In this document: piece by piece, positions 33,129 to 42,879 of the stretch
Numbering within the stretch: position 1 is the first letter of the stretch
Layout of the letters: each line of letters opens with the position of its first letter
Assembly: GCA_002816875.1 (NCBI GenBank)
Contig: MUCP01000041.1
Location: 1 to 45,196, forward strand
Reading direction: 5' to 3'
Source of the DNA: SAR202 cluster bacterium Io17-Chloro-G2
Lineage (GTDB): Bacteria; Chloroflexota; Dehalococcoidia; Lucifugimonadales; UBA3495
Length of the DNA stretch: 45,196 bases
The notes under the pieces: generated by a model
What the model was told of the DNA's origin: nothing
The model's database searches: none
The model's input: only the letters and a program-made list of their open reading frames with translations
Made by a program: the position numbers and the translations under genes

Positions 33129-34172
33129 ATGCGCGCATTGACCGTAGACCAACCCGGACATCCACCGGCGCTATCGGTGAAAGAGGTCCCCGTTCCCCAG
33201 CCCGGCCCGGAAGAAGTCCTAATCCGGGTGGTGGGGTGCGGCTTTTGCCACCATGACATGTTGGTGATGTCGGGCACATTGCGCCGCGGCGTCGCGCCGG
33301 GGGTGATTCTGGGCCACGAGATCGCCGGGGTGGTAGAGCAGACCGGCGGCCAGGTTACCGGCCTGAATGCCGGCGACAGTGTGGTAAGCATCCTAACCAA
33401 CGCCTGTGGAAGATGCGATCGCTGCCAGGGCGGACAGGAGCACCGCTGCCGTTCCGGTGTTGGCGTAGGCCATGGCCGAAACGGAGGATTTGCAGAATAC
33501 GTGGCCGTCTCGGAGTTCAGCCTGATCCAGGTGGCCGACGGGACTGATCTGATATCCGCGGCCCTCTTGGCCTGCCCCATTGGGGTTGCCTTGCAGGCGG
33601 CCCAAGACGTTGCCCAAATCAAGCCGGGTGAAACGGTGGTGGTCACCGGCGCCGGCGGGGGGCTGGGGGTTCACGCAGTGCAAGCGGCCGCTGCCCTGGG
33701 GGCCAGAGTCTTGGCGGTCACCTCGTCGCCGGAGAAACTTGGGTCTCTGGCGCCCCTGGGAGGAGAGGAAATCCTCCACACGGAGGAATTGGACTTCAGC
33801 GAGATGGTGTTGGCCCTGACCGAAGACGAGGGCGCAGCGGTGGTTTTAGACACTGTCGGCTCGCCCCTATTCCCATCGGCATGGCGCAGCCTGGCCCAAT
33901 TCGGGAGGCTGGTCCTACTGGGAGAGGTTGCGGGACACCGGGTGGAACTCAACCTGGCGGAAATCATCTTTCGGGACGCTAGGGTGCAGGGTGCGTCAGG
34001 AGTATCGCGTGCATCGGTTCGCCAGGCCGCGGAAATGGCATCCCGGGGAGAGTTAAAGCCCATCGTCTGCCGCACCTTTGCGTTGGAAGAGGCCGAAGCA
34101 GCCTTCGCACTACTGGCCAGCCGCCAAACTCTGGGCCGGCTGGTGTTCACGCCAGGCGCCGGCCCGATTTAA
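33129..34172 (+). CDS. Zinc-dependent alcohol dehydrogenase (MDR superfamily)
   Basis: A 347-residue medium-chain dehydrogenase/reductase. The catalytic zinc site has C40 in GCGFCHHD and GHE at 62-64. The structural zinc site is the C93-x2-C96-x2-C99-x7-C107 set. The Rossmann fold shows V-T-G-A-G-G-G-L-G-V-H-A-V-Q near residue 176, with no clear basic residue after strand 2 to choose between NAD and NADP. The ATG at 33129 fits the family start; the longer open frame to 33036 runs into the repeat. Substrate unknown. Confidence 0.88.
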   Translation: MRALTVDQPGHPPALSVKEVPVPQPGPEEVLIRVVGCGFCHHDMLVMSGTLRRGVAPGVILGHEIAGVVEQTGGQVTGLNAGDSVVSILTNACGRCDRCQGGQEHRCRSGVGVGHGRNGGFAEYVAVSEFSLIQVADGTDLISAALLACPIGVALQAAQDVAQIKPGETVVVTGAGGGLGVHAVQAAAALGARVLAVTSSPEKLGSLAPLGGEEILHTEELDFSEMVLALTEDEGAAVVLDTVGSPLFPSAWRSLAQFGRLVLLGEVAGHRVELNLAEIIFRDARVQGASGVSRASVRQAAEMASRGELKPIVCRTFALEEAEAAFALLASRQTLGRLVFTPGAGPI

Positions 34173-34218
34173 TTCCGAGGGCGGCCGGTCTAACCCCGTG
34201 TGTCCGGGTGGTTGTTGC

Positions 34219-34680
34219 CTATTTGAGAACCTTTATATATTCGATGAGCAGATCTAACTGCGAATCTGACAATCTCTCGGCAAAGTCGGCAGGCATGACG
34301 TCGGCCGGGAAATCCTTCACTATTTTGGCATTGGGATCCAGGATAGACTCCCTTAGATAGGCCTCATCCACGATTACCGTGGTCCCGTCCTCCAGGGTCT
34401 CTTCTTTGCCAAAAAGCCCCAGCCAGGTGGGGCCGGCAGCGCCGACACCATCGACGGTGTGGCAGCCATTGCATACGAATACTCGTGCGGTGGCCTTGCC
34501 AAAGGCCTTCACCTCTTCAGGTGACGTTTCTGACACACTCTTCAATTCGGCCGCAACAGGCTCGGAGGCGCCGCCAGATCCGGGCGCGTCGCTAGAAGAC
34601 GGTGACGAACCGCCTCCACAGGCAACGGTGATCAGAAGCAAGAACATTGCTAACCCGGCGACCTTGGAAATGAACCTCAT
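34219..34680 (-). CDS. Lipid-anchored monohaem cytochrome c
   Basis: A 153-residue exported haem protein. A signal segment ends in a lipobox, L-I-T-V-A-C, with C21 lipidated, followed by a glycine/serine-rich linker. The haem motif C70-x2-C73-H74 (CNGCH) and the likely axial methionine M129 (D-V-M-P-A-D-F), followed by a terminal helix L-D-L-L-I-E-Y-I, give a class I cytochrome c fold like the domain fused to cytochrome oxidase subunit II. GAGGAG precedes the ATG. Probably an electron carrier on the outer face of the membrane; partner not visible here. Confidence 0.88.
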   Translation of the reverse strand: MRFISKVAGLAMFLLLITVACGGGSSPSSSDAPGSGGASEPVAAELKSVSETSPEEVKAFGKATARVFVCNGCHTVDGVGAAGPTWLGLFGKEETLEDGTTVIVDEAYLRESILDPNAKIVKDFPADVMPADFAERLSDSQLDLLIEYIKVLK

Positions 34681-34866
34681 TCGATTCTCCTCAATGATGC
34701 GAAACCGGAATGATCATCCCATTGGGGAAACACCAGGCAAATGCGTGAATATCTTCGGGTATCCGCTGGACAAACAATCCACAGGACGGCCACCTGGGCA
34801 AGCAGGAATACATACTATCACATACGGCGCTATACCATCGCGCGCCGTCGGCATGAACGAGGGAGG

Positions 34867-35859
34867 TTAGCGGCCTAGAAGGGAGAGAAGGCCGGAAGCC
34901 GCCGCGGCAGTGGACCGGCGGCCCAGGCGCAGGAACCGGCCTAGCTCACCCCGGTCCCACATAACCAGGAACTGGCTGGCGATGAAAATCGAGCTGTAGG
35001 TCCCTGCGACCGCTCCCAACGCAACCGCCAGCAATAACTCACGAATGCTGGGGCCGCCTAGGAGCAACATGGCCAGCAGCATGAACAGGGTGGTGAAACT
35101 GGTGTTCAGCGACCGGCCGATGGTTTCCATGACGCTGAGGTTGACCATGGCGTCCAGTCCCCTATCGGGGTGCCGCACGACGTTTTCCCGAATGCGGTCA
35201 AACACGACTATCGTGTCGTTTACGCTATAACCCGCCACGATCAAGATCCCAACAATGAACATGGAGTTGACCTCCATGTTGATTGTCTTGCCCAAGATGG
35301 AAAAGATACCCAGGACAAACACCACGTCGTGGACCAGGGCTAGGATTGCGCTCACTCCATAACGCCATGGTTTGGGCACCCGCCGGAAGGCATACCAGAT
35401 GTAGCCCGTGATGAATACAGATGCCGCCAGAACCGCGAAGAAGGCGTTGCGCACCGTCTCCCCAGCTATGATGGGTGACACAGATTCAAAGTCCACCTTG
35501 GCCCGCTGCATCCCCAGGGACTGCTCCAGGTCCCTTTCCACGATCTCCCTTTCCGACAGCCCGCCACCCACGGCTTCTTTAAGGCGGTTGGTCCTGACGA
35601 ACGCAGACCGGGAGCCGATTTTTTGAATCAACGCCTCGGGGTGCCCCAGGGCATCCATGCGTTGTTTGATCTGCTGTTCGTCCACCGGTTGGTCGAAGCT
35701 GACCTGCAACACCGACCCGCTAGTGAAGTCGATTCCGGGATTAAGGCCGGAATTCCCGGAAGCCCACCCGGGTGGGCTTGCCATGGAGATGACGCCCGGC
35801 AGAAGGACCAGCGCGGAGAACAGGAAATACCAGCCTCGTTTCCCAACGATATTCAGCAC
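34867..35859 (-). CDS. secF: Protein translocase subunit SecF
   Basis: A 330-residue RND-type accessory subunit of the Sec translocon. The N-terminal segment is followed by the G-I-D-F-T-S-G-S signature, a periplasmic domain, then five hydrophobic segments with G-Y-S-V-N-D-T-I-V-V-F-D-R-I-R-E and N-T-S-F-T-T-L. The start is a GTG two bases after the secD stop. Confidence 0.95.
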   Translation of the reverse strand: MLNIVGKRGWYFLFSALVLLPGVISMASPPGWASGNSGLNPGIDFTSGSVLQVSFDQPVDEQQIKQRMDALGHPEALIQKIGSRSAFVRTNRLKEAVGGGLSEREIVERDLEQSLGMQRAKVDFESVSPIIAGETVRNAFFAVLAASVFITGYIWYAFRRVPKPWRYGVSAILALVHDVVFVLGIFSILGKTINMEVNSMFIVGILIVAGYSVNDTIVVFDRIRENVVRHPDRGLDAMVNLSVMETIGRSLNTSFTTLFMLLAMLLLGGPSIRELLLAVALGAVAGTYSSIFIASQFLVMWDRGELGRFLRLGRRSTAAAASGLLSLLGR

Positions 35860-35861
35860 GG

Positions 35862-37919
35862 CTAGCTTCTCCCTCCCAACGCCGGGGCCGTGCGTTGGAC
35901 CTTCTCCGGAGTAAACAGCTGAATCCGGTGAGCCAGGCCGATCCAGGCCATGAGCTGGAGTAGATTACGGCTGAGAACCACCGCGGTGAACATGCTGATG
36001 CTCACGCCGATGAGCAAGCTCAAAGCAAAGCCGGTGACCAAGCCGCCCCCAAGCCTGTCGCCAAACCATAACAGGACTAAACAGGTGATCAGGGTAGATA
36101 CGTTACTGTCGCGTATCGCCGGCCAAGCCCGGTTAAAGCCGACTTCCATGGAAGAGGCCAGAGTCCGCCCGGTGCGGATCTCTTCTTTCATCCGTTCGAA
36201 AATCAATATATTGGCGTCCACCGCCATACCTATGGACAGGATGAATCCGCCAATGTGGGACAAGGTTAATGTCACCGGTATGAGTTTAAACACAGCCAGG
36301 ACCACCACCGCGTAAAACAGCAAGGCCACCGATGCAACCAGACCCGACGCGCGGTAGTAAGCCAACATGAACACCATCACCAACGCCAATCCCACCATCC
36401 CGGCCAGCAGGCTGTTACGCAGCGATTCGGAGCCCAGCAGAGCGTCAACATCGCTTTCTTGAATCAGTTTAAGCGGCACGGGCAGGCGTCCCGATTCCAG
36501 CTGAATTGCCAGAGTACGGGCTTCTTCCCGGGAGAAGTTACCGGTGATCTGGCTGCGGCCGTCCCGAATCCAAGCCCGGGCCACCGGGGCCAATACCTCG
36601 TCACCGTCAAGAAACACGGCGATGCGCCCGGTATCCTGGCGTTGGAACAGGCGTTCGGTGAGAGCAGAGAACACTTCCGAGCCCCGGCCGTCGAATTGGA
36701 TGTTGATAGCCCAGCCTACGCCTGATGGATCGGTTGACACATCGGCCCGGGACAGGTCATCACCGGATAGCCCGATGTCGGCGTCGGTAAAACTCAAGCA
36801 GTTTCTATCGCCACAGGTGCGTTCTTTGAATTCCAACCGGGCAGTTTGCCCGATGAGGTCTTTCGCGTCGTCTATCCCGCTGGAAACAGTGAACTGTGCG
36901 ACCGCGCCCAACCGTGATTCTATTTCAGCCCGAAGTTGCTCACGCAGGTCTGCGCTCAAGGTATCCGACCTAATCTCGAAGGACTGGCCGTCGCCTTCGA
37001 TCACCGTATAGTTCTCCAGGTCCAGAACCGCCAGCACTTGCCTTATATCTTGGGGCCCCTGACCCTCACCCATCGGCGCAGCCAATCGCACTTGGGTGAT
37101 CGATCCACTGGCGCCGGGCAACTGGACCACTATCCTATTTTTGCCCAGGAGCTGGATTATCGGCTCCTCGGTGCCAAACCGGTTGACCCTGCGGGTGATG
37201 ATGTCTAAGACACCTTCCATTTGGTCCGCGGAGGGCTCGCCAATCTCGTCTACCTGGAAGGATTCTGCTGGGCCGAACCTCTCCTCAAAAGCTTCTTGCA
37301 AGGTCTGGATGGCAGTTTCGTCCAGCAACGGAGTCTTTATGAAAAAGGAATTGGTGCCACGGGCCTCCACTGAAAATTCGCCTTCGACAAGCTCGCCGAC
37401 GATATCTTCGATATCGCTGTCCAGGATCGCCGGCGGTCCTTCGGTTTCTTGACCGGCGACATCGGTCCCGGTCTCTTGGCCGGGTTCATCGGCCTTCGTT
37501 TCCCCATTGGCAGGCTGCTGTGAGGCATCGGCAGCGGCTGCTGCGTCCGTGGGGTCGGCGCCGGCGGCGGCTTCAACCGCCGCTTCAGGACCCGGCTGGA
37601 CCGGTAGGGCATCGGCGGTATCTCGGCCTCCGGCTGTTGCCGGCTCGACGGCCGCTTCTCCGGCGCTGATCTGAATATTGAAAGGGTCAGGAGCGGGGAA
37701 ATCCACGTCCACCCGCGTACCGGTGTCAGCCTGATACACCAAGTGTCCTCCGCCTCGCAGATCCAAGCCCAGCTTTAACCCCAGGGGGCCTGAACCGCCT
37801 CGTTCCAAGGCGGGGAAACCGGGGATGTTGATGTAGACGGTTTGGAAACCTAGGGAGGCCAGGGCAAGCCCCAGGATCACCAGGATAAGAATGGTTAGAC
37901 GGACGCTCCGGGCCCGCAT
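35862..37919 (-). CDS. secD: Protein translocase subunit SecD with a low-complexity insert
   Basis: A 685-residue SecD. After the first membrane segment comes L-G-L-D-L-R-G-G-G-H-L-V-Y-Q, the family signature, at about residues 50-63. A stretch of about 80 residues (85-165), rich in alanine, aspartate, glutamate and threonine, interrupts the periplasmic P1 domain and is probably disordered. The remaining P1 domain, I-T-R-R-V-N-R-F-G, and five C-terminal membrane segments with M-A-V-D-A-N-I-L-I-F-E-R-M-K-E-E are normal. It is in the order cca-secD-secF. Confidence 0.95.
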   Translation of the reverse strand: MRARSVRLTILILVILGLALASLGFQTVYINIPGFPALERGGSGPLGLKLGLDLRGGGHLVYQADTGTRVDVDFPAPDPFNIQISAGEAAVEPATAGGRDTADALPVQPGPEAAVEAAAGADPTDAAAAADASQQPANGETKADEPGQETGTDVAGQETEGPPAILDSDIEDIVGELVEGEFSVEARGTNSFFIKTPLLDETAIQTLQEAFEERFGPAESFQVDEIGEPSADQMEGVLDIITRRVNRFGTEEPIIQLLGKNRIVVQLPGASGSITQVRLAAPMGEGQGPQDIRQVLAVLDLENYTVIEGDGQSFEIRSDTLSADLREQLRAEIESRLGAVAQFTVSSGIDDAKDLIGQTARLEFKERTCGDRNCLSFTDADIGLSGDDLSRADVSTDPSGVGWAINIQFDGRGSEVFSALTERLFQRQDTGRIAVFLDGDEVLAPVARAWIRDGRSQITGNFSREEARTLAIQLESGRLPVPLKLIQESDVDALLGSESLRNSLLAGMVGLALVMVFMLAYYRASGLVASVALLFYAVVVLAVFKLIPVTLTLSHIGGFILSIGMAVDANILIFERMKEEIRTGRTLASSMEVGFNRAWPAIRDSNVSTLITCLVLLWFGDRLGGGLVTGFALSLLIGVSISMFTAVVLSRNLLQLMAWIGLAHRIQLFTPEKVQRTAPALGGRS

Positions 37920-37922
37920 GGG

Positions 37923-39470
37923 CTACTCCCGCCGGCGCCGGTTTGGCAGGCTCTCTTGGGCCAACGCCAGCGCCTCCTCCCGAGTGTGGATTTCTCCTGT
38001 GGACTGGGCTTCTATGATCTTTTCCAGTAATTCGCCGACCAGAGGACCCGGTGCCACGCCGAGATGTTCGATCAAGTCATGCCCGTTGAGCAGACGGTCT
38101 TGTCCCGTGGGGACCGGCTGTTGGGCGGCCGACTGTAAAATGTGCCCCATCATTCTAGCATGGCTAGACCAATGTTCCAGTGACACGGCGGGTCCATTAG
38201 TAGCCAAATAATCCGCTAAAGCAAGGTACACGGTGTCTATGGCCGCATCTCCCAAGTCCCGAAAATACCGGTGTACCGCCCTGGGTGTGGGCAGTTCAAC
38301 CTCTTTACTCATATTGTTGGGCCGGAGGTGATGTTTCACCATTTTTGCGATCAAGGCGGCCGGCCGGGCACTGATGCGCAATTGCGTCAGCCGGTCTGCA
38401 GCCATCGCTGCCCCCAGTTCTGAATGGCCAAAAAACCGGGTCCGGCCATCTGCTTCCACGGATTTGGTCTGCGGCTTGGCGATGTCGTGAAACAGCGCCG
38501 CCAGTTTGAGCATGGTGGCGCGGGTATGGCCGTCGCCCACTTCTTGGGAGAAATGGATTTGGGAGTCGGGAGTCCACGGCACGAACATATAGACCGGGGA
38601 ATTGCGGTGGCCCTTGACCACCATCTCGGCCTCTTCTACGCAATGCATGGTGTGTCCCCAGACGTCCCAATAATGCACCAGGGGCTGCTCAACTCCTTTG
38701 GCCGGCGCCAATTCAGGTATCAGCCGGCACAATAGATCAAGCCGGTCTAAGACCTCCAGATGGCCCCTGGCCCCATCAAGGGACAATATGGTCAAGAATT
38801 CGTCTCGCAACCGTTCTCCCGGCGTTTGGCCCACCAGGTGGGCATCCCTGCGAATCAGCGTTGCCGTATCCGGGTCCAGGCGAAAACCCAACTGGGCGGC
38901 CAGTCTAACCGACCTCAGCAGCCGGCCCGGGTCTTCTTGAAATACGTTGGGCGACACCGCCCGGATGCGCTTTCCCGCCAGATCTTGGCGGCCGTTGAAT
39001 GGATCGATAACGGGCCCGTCCCAGCTGGCTCCCGTCAATTCAGCGGCAAGATTGTCATCCAAGCTCAACGCCATGGCGTCGATCGTGAAATCCCTCTGGG
39101 CCAGGTCATCCCGGATATCTCCGTAGAAGCCCTTCAAGTCGACCGACCATTTGCGGGGCATTGCCGGTTTGCCCGTTGCAGACGGGACCCTAGAGGTAAC
39201 CCGGAATACACCCCGGGATGGATTGACGGGAACGAAGGAGGCATCCAAAGCAGCGGCCAGTTGGCGGGCGATGGACTCGGAATCCCCAACCACCGCCAGG
39301 TCCAGGTCTCCGTCATGGTACGGAGCACCGGCGTGCGAGAGCAGCCGGTCCCGCAGGTAGCCGCCCACCAAATAGGCAGGGTCTTGCCTGGCGGAGAAAA
39401 ACCGGGTCAAGCGCGGAATCAGGTCTTGGGGGCTGGCCAAGTCTTCTCTGGTGTTTTGATGGGGATTCAT
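37923..39470 (-). CDS. cca: CCA tRNA nucleotidyltransferase / poly(A) polymerase family with HD domain
   Basis: A 515-residue class II nucleotidyltransferase. The N-terminal catalytic head has Y-L-V-G-G-Y-L-R-D-R-L-L, the D-G-D-L-D-L-A-V metal site and Q-R-D-F-T-I-D-A-M-A. The neck domain carries the D-P-G-R-L-L-R-S-V-R-L-A-A-Q motif. An HD domain, A-A-L-F-H-D-I-A-K-P-Q, follows and could give phosphatase or phosphodiesterase activity. Family members add CCA ends or poly(A); which one cannot be told by eye. The tRNA at the end of this window already encodes CCA. It lies 30 bases after def. Confidence 0.88.
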   Translation of the reverse strand: MNPHQNTREDLASPQDLIPRLTRFFSARQDPAYLVGGYLRDRLLSHAGAPYHDGDLDLAVVGDSESIARQLAAALDASFVPVNPSRGVFRVTSRVPSATGKPAMPRKWSVDLKGFYGDIRDDLAQRDFTIDAMALSLDDNLAAELTGASWDGPVIDPFNGRQDLAGKRIRAVSPNVFQEDPGRLLRSVRLAAQLGFRLDPDTATLIRRDAHLVGQTPGERLRDEFLTILSLDGARGHLEVLDRLDLLCRLIPELAPAKGVEQPLVHYWDVWGHTMHCVEEAEMVVKGHRNSPVYMFVPWTPDSQIHFSQEVGDGHTRATMLKLAALFHDIAKPQTKSVEADGRTRFFGHSELGAAMAADRLTQLRISARPAALIAKMVKHHLRPNNMSKEVELPTPRAVHRYFRDLGDAAIDTVYLALADYLATNGPAVSLEHWSSHARMMGHILQSAAQQPVPTGQDRLLNGHDLIEHLGVAPGPLVGELLEKIIEAQSTGEIHTREEALALAQESLPNRRRRE

Positions 39471-39500
39471 AGCCCTGAGCTGGGACTTGCCTGGGACGCC

Positions 39501-40058
39501 TTAGCCTGCGGATTCAGGAGCAGCAGGCGCCAAGGATTCTTCATCGTCTTCAGGCTCATCGTCTTCGGGCTCGTCGTCTTCGGGCTCGTCGTCAATCTTC
39601 CACAGGTCGTCGCGAGACGCCAGGTGGTCAACATACAGTATGCCATGGAGGTGATCAGTCTCATGCTCCAACGCCTGGGCCAATAGTTCATCGGCGTTTA
39701 TCCGGATGACTTTTCCGTCCAGACCCAATGCCCTGGCGCGTACCTTCACCGAACGTTTCACCATTCCCCGGTATCCGGGTATGCTTAAGCACCCTTCCAC
39801 AACCTCCCGTTCCCCTTCCCGGTTGGTGATCTCCGGATTGACTAGCACCAGCGGCTCTTCCATCTCAGGGGTTTGGATTATGCACACTTTCTGGAGAGAG
39901 CCTACTTGATTGGCCGCGATGCCGACGCCCTTATGCTCATGCATGGTCTCTACCATGTCTGAGGTCAGCTTTTTGAGGCTGGGAAGGATTTTGCCGATCT
40001 TTTTCGCCTGCTTACGCAATACGGTTTCCTGCAGGATTCTCATGCGCAGAACGGCCAC
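39501..40058 (-). CDS. def: Peptide deformylase with acidic repeat tail
   Basis: A 185-residue iron/zinc hydrolase that removes the N-formyl group from new proteins. All three motifs are intact: GVGIAANQ (44-51), EGCLS with metal ligand C90, and HETDH (132-136). The start is a GTG with GAGGTGA upstream. After about residue 155 a low-complexity tail with three Glu-Pro-Glu-Asp-Asp repeats continues to the end. First gene of def-cca-secD-secF; promoter at 40181-40210. Confidence 0.95.
   Translation of the reverse strand: MAVLRMRILQETVLRKQAKKIGKILPSLKKLTSDMVETMHEHKGVGIAANQVGSLQKVCIIQTPEMEEPLVLVNPEITNREGEREVVEGCLSIPGYRGMVKRSVKVRARALGLDGKVIRINADELLAQALEHETDHLHGILYVDHLASRDDLWKIDDEPEDDEPEDDEPEDDEESLAPAAPESAG
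39541..39593. repeat. 15-base tandem repeat (3.5 copies) in the def tail
   Basis: Units of the type TCGTCGTCTTCGGGC at 39541, 39556, 39571 and a partial one at 39586 encode the acidic pentapeptide repeats. Likely polymorphic by slippage. Confidence 0.8.
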
Positions 40059-40180
40059 TAAAGTTCACCTCTACAGCGGGTTTGCTGCATCAGAGCGATG
40101 GGACACCGTCACCGTGACAAATTCGGAGAAGTGAAGTCCGGTATTCCATAGGCTGCCTGACCGCAGGCTTCAACCGGCAT

Positions 40181-40210
40181 ATTATATTGGCGGTCCTTTG
40201 ATAGTGTAAA
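40181..40210 (-). promoter_or_regulatory. Promoter of def-cca-secD-secF
   Basis: On the minus strand TTTACA (40205-40210), an 18-base spacer and a perfect TATAAT (40181-40186). Transcription would begin near 40174, about 115 bases before the def GTG. Confidence 0.65.
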
Positions 40211-40216
40211 GCCAGC

Positions 40217-42781
40217 CTACAGCACGTGAACTGGGTCAATGTCCACGGTGCAACCCGGCGGAAACTGGGCGCCTTCCAAAAACCGGTGGAGGTTTCGGCC
40301 CCGGATGAGAAGGTGCCACCGGTGTTTACCCCTGAGACGGGCGGGGATCCCGGGCGCAGGGCCGATGACCTGGACGTCGGTCAAACCCTGAGCGTAGGCT
40401 TCCTGCCGTAATTGGCGGGCCATGGTGGCCGCCCTCCGCTGGCAAACTCCATCGTTGGTGTCCTGCCACACCAGGTGGGCCAACCGGTTATAGGGTGGGT
40501 TGCCCATTTCATATCGTGCCTTTATCTCCTGGTCGAACAGGGAGGCGTAGTCTTGAGCCGCCGCCGCAACCACGGCGTAATGGCTGGGGCGGTAGGTCTG
40601 AATCACCACCTTCCCCGGAACAGCTCCCCGCCCGGCGCGGCCGGCAACCTGGCACAGCAAGCCAAAGTTGCGTTCCCCCGACCGGAAATCCGGCACAAAC
40701 AGACCCACGTCCGCCAGAATCACCCCCACCAGTGTCACGTTGGGGATATCAAGTCCCTTGGCAACCATCTGCGTTCCCACCAGGACTTGAGTTTCGCCGC
40801 TGGTGAGCCGGGCCATCACTTCGCCGGGGCCGGAGCCAGAGCGTGTGGTATCGGCGTCCCACCGGTCAACCCTAACCCCTGGAAACCGCTCCAGCACCGC
40901 GTCCAGCACCCTTTGGGTGCCGATGCCAAGCTGGCGGATGTGCTCCCCGCCGCACTGGCGGCAACGCCGGGGCATACGGCCGCGGCGGTTGCAGCGATGG
41001 CACACCAGCCGGTCCGCCGATGGCGGAGAAGAATGGTAGGTAAGCGAGACCGAACAACGGCTACAGGTGGCCACGTATCCACAGTCCCGGCACTGGACGA
41101 TGGGGGTGCTGCCACGCCTGTTTAGAAAAAGTATTGTCTGCTGGCCGTTCTTCAAACATTCTTCGATATACCCGGCCAGCTTGACGCTGAAGATGCTCCG
41201 GTTGCCTTCCCGCAATTCCTGGCGCATGTCGCAGATCTCAACTTGGGCCAGTGGTTGATTGGGTTCCGAAGCAACTTCCGGATCCCCTTCCGGACCCAGG
41301 TTTTCGTCCCGCTCTGGGTTCCGGATGCGCTGGGGCAATTCCAACAACCGGTGTCCGCCTCGCCTGGCCTGTTGGTAGGTTTCCACGTCGGGGGTGGCGC
41401 TGCCCATCAGAACAACCGCCCCGGTCAGCCGGGACAGCTCCAAGGCCGCCGACCGGGCATGATAGAGAGGCTGGGACTCCTCTTGCTTATAGGTCCATTC
41501 GTGCTCTTCGTCGATGACTATCAAGCCCAACCGGGGGACCGGCGCGAACAGGGAGCTTCTGGGTCCCACCACCACGTCGTAGGCCCCTTCACGAATTTCC
41601 CACCACCGGTCGAATTTTTGACGCTGGGTGAGTCCGCTGTGGAGCACGGCCACCCTCCCCGGAAACCGCTGGTTGACCCGCTCCAGCGTCTGTGGGGTGA
41701 GGGATATCTCCGGCACCAGGAATATAGCCTGGTCTCCCCGGTCCACAACCGTTTGGATCGCCCGCAGGTATACCTCGGTCTTTCCGCTGCCCGTGACCCC
41801 ATGTAGCAAAAAACTTCGTGGCGTAGCCGGCGGGTCGTTCAGGACAAGGCGAATCCGGTCCAGAGCGCCGGCTTGTTCGGCGGTAAGGGTTAGTTTGGAC
41901 CCCTGTGGGCCCTTCTCCTGTTCGCCAGAGGTGTTACCGGAGGTTTCACCGTTAGTGTCACCGGCAGTCACATATGGGGTTGTGTCTTCCCGCACCCAGT
42001 CCATGGCCACAATTCCCTTGTCCACTAGGGCCCTGGCAACACCATAGCCAAATAGCTTGTTGGCCGAAGACGCGGGGTAAGCCTCATCGCTAGTGCGGAT
42101 CGCCATTAGAAGGGCCTGCTGCCTCGCCGGGAGGCTCCCCGCTATTTCCATGACTTGGGATTGCGTGGCAGGGTGTTGCTTTCCAGGAGTTGCCGCCGGG
42201 ACCAAAAAGCACCGGTATTTTGGGGAAACCAGGGGCCGGGGCAGGTCCACCCGCCGGCTTACGTACCCTTTATCAATCAGCCTGGTAAGCTCCCGGTCTC
42301 CGGACCTCCCCAAAAGCTTTACGAACTCGGCTTCGCTCAAACCCGCCTTGCCGTCCAAATGCTCCAAGGCTTCTTGGGATTGGGGACGCAACGTCTCTTG
42401 GGATGATGAGTCCGGCGGCTTGCCGGAGAGAGCTGTTATCCGAGACCGGACCCTGGCTTCAAATCCCGGTGGAAGCATCAGCCCAACGGCGGCGAACAAG
42501 GAGCAGAGGTAATATCGGCTTAACCATAGGGCCAACTGCAAATGGGTTGAGCTAAGGACGGGAGAAGGTTCCACCGGCTGGAGGACGTCGCGGGTGACAT
42601 CTACCTGGGGGGAGCCGGCCAGGCTCATCACCACACCCTGGAGGGTCCTCCTGCCAAAGGGGACCCAGACCAACTGGCCTGGTTCCAAAGACATATGCCG
42701 GGGAATGCTGTAGGAAAAAGTGCGGCCCGGCCCCACTGGGGCATCCACCGCCACTTCCGCATAGGACAGGGCATGGGACAT
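40217..42781 (-). CDS. priA: Primosomal protein N' (replication restart helicase PriA)
   Basis: An 854-residue superfamily 2 helicase that reloads the replisome at stalled forks. The N-terminal 3'-DNA-binding domain (V-D-A-P-V-G-P-G-R-T-F-S-Y) is followed by Walker A GVTGSGKTEVY, the D-E-E-H box, and the GSATPDVETYQQ motif III. The two-zinc insertion is C-R-D-C-x6-C-S-R-C ... C-H-R-C-x8-C-R-Q-C. The late G-T-Q-M-V-A-K-G-L-D-I-P segment and a Q-V-A-G-R-A-G-R-G motif VI complete it. A glycine/threonine-rich stretch near residues 270-290 is of low complexity. It lies 98 bases downstream of rplS. Confidence 0.95.
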   Translation of the reverse strand: MSHALSYAEVAVDAPVGPGRTFSYSIPRHMSLEPGQLVWVPFGRRTLQGVVMSLAGSPQVDVTRDVLQPVEPSPVLSSTHLQLALWLSRYYLCSLFAAVGLMLPPGFEARVRSRITALSGKPPDSSSQETLRPQSQEALEHLDGKAGLSEAEFVKLLGRSGDRELTRLIDKGYVSRRVDLPRPLVSPKYRCFLVPAATPGKQHPATQSQVMEIAGSLPARQQALLMAIRTSDEAYPASSANKLFGYGVARALVDKGIVAMDWVREDTTPYVTAGDTNGETSGNTSGEQEKGPQGSKLTLTAEQAGALDRIRLVLNDPPATPRSFLLHGVTGSGKTEVYLRAIQTVVDRGDQAIFLVPEISLTPQTLERVNQRFPGRVAVLHSGLTQRQKFDRWWEIREGAYDVVVGPRSSLFAPVPRLGLIVIDEEHEWTYKQEESQPLYHARSAALELSRLTGAVVLMGSATPDVETYQQARRGGHRLLELPQRIRNPERDENLGPEGDPEVASEPNQPLAQVEICDMRQELREGNRSIFSVKLAGYIEECLKNGQQTILFLNRRGSTPIVQCRDCGYVATCSRCSVSLTYHSSPPSADRLVCHRCNRRGRMPRRCRQCGGEHIRQLGIGTQRVLDAVLERFPGVRVDRWDADTTRSGSGPGEVMARLTSGETQVLVGTQMVAKGLDIPNVTLVGVILADVGLFVPDFRSGERNFGLLCQVAGRAGRGAVPGKVVIQTYRPSHYAVVAAAAQDYASLFDQEIKARYEMGNPPYNRLAHLVWQDTNDGVCQRRAATMARQLRQEAYAQGLTDVQVIGPAPGIPARLRGKHRWHLLIRGRNLHRFLEGAQFPPGCTVDIDPVHVL

Positions 42782-42879
42782 GGCGCCAGGGCCTTCTATA
42801 GTGCTTTACCGTTTTTGGGCGCCCGCGTTTCGGGTGATGAAGCAGTTTGGGAGGGGTTGGTCGCGCCTGAGGGGCCTGT

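Noticed and set aside
38760..39686. Long plus-strand ORF (308 codons) opposite cca and def
   Set aside because: It is antisense to two genes with full motif sets; long antisense frames are common in G+C-rich DNA.
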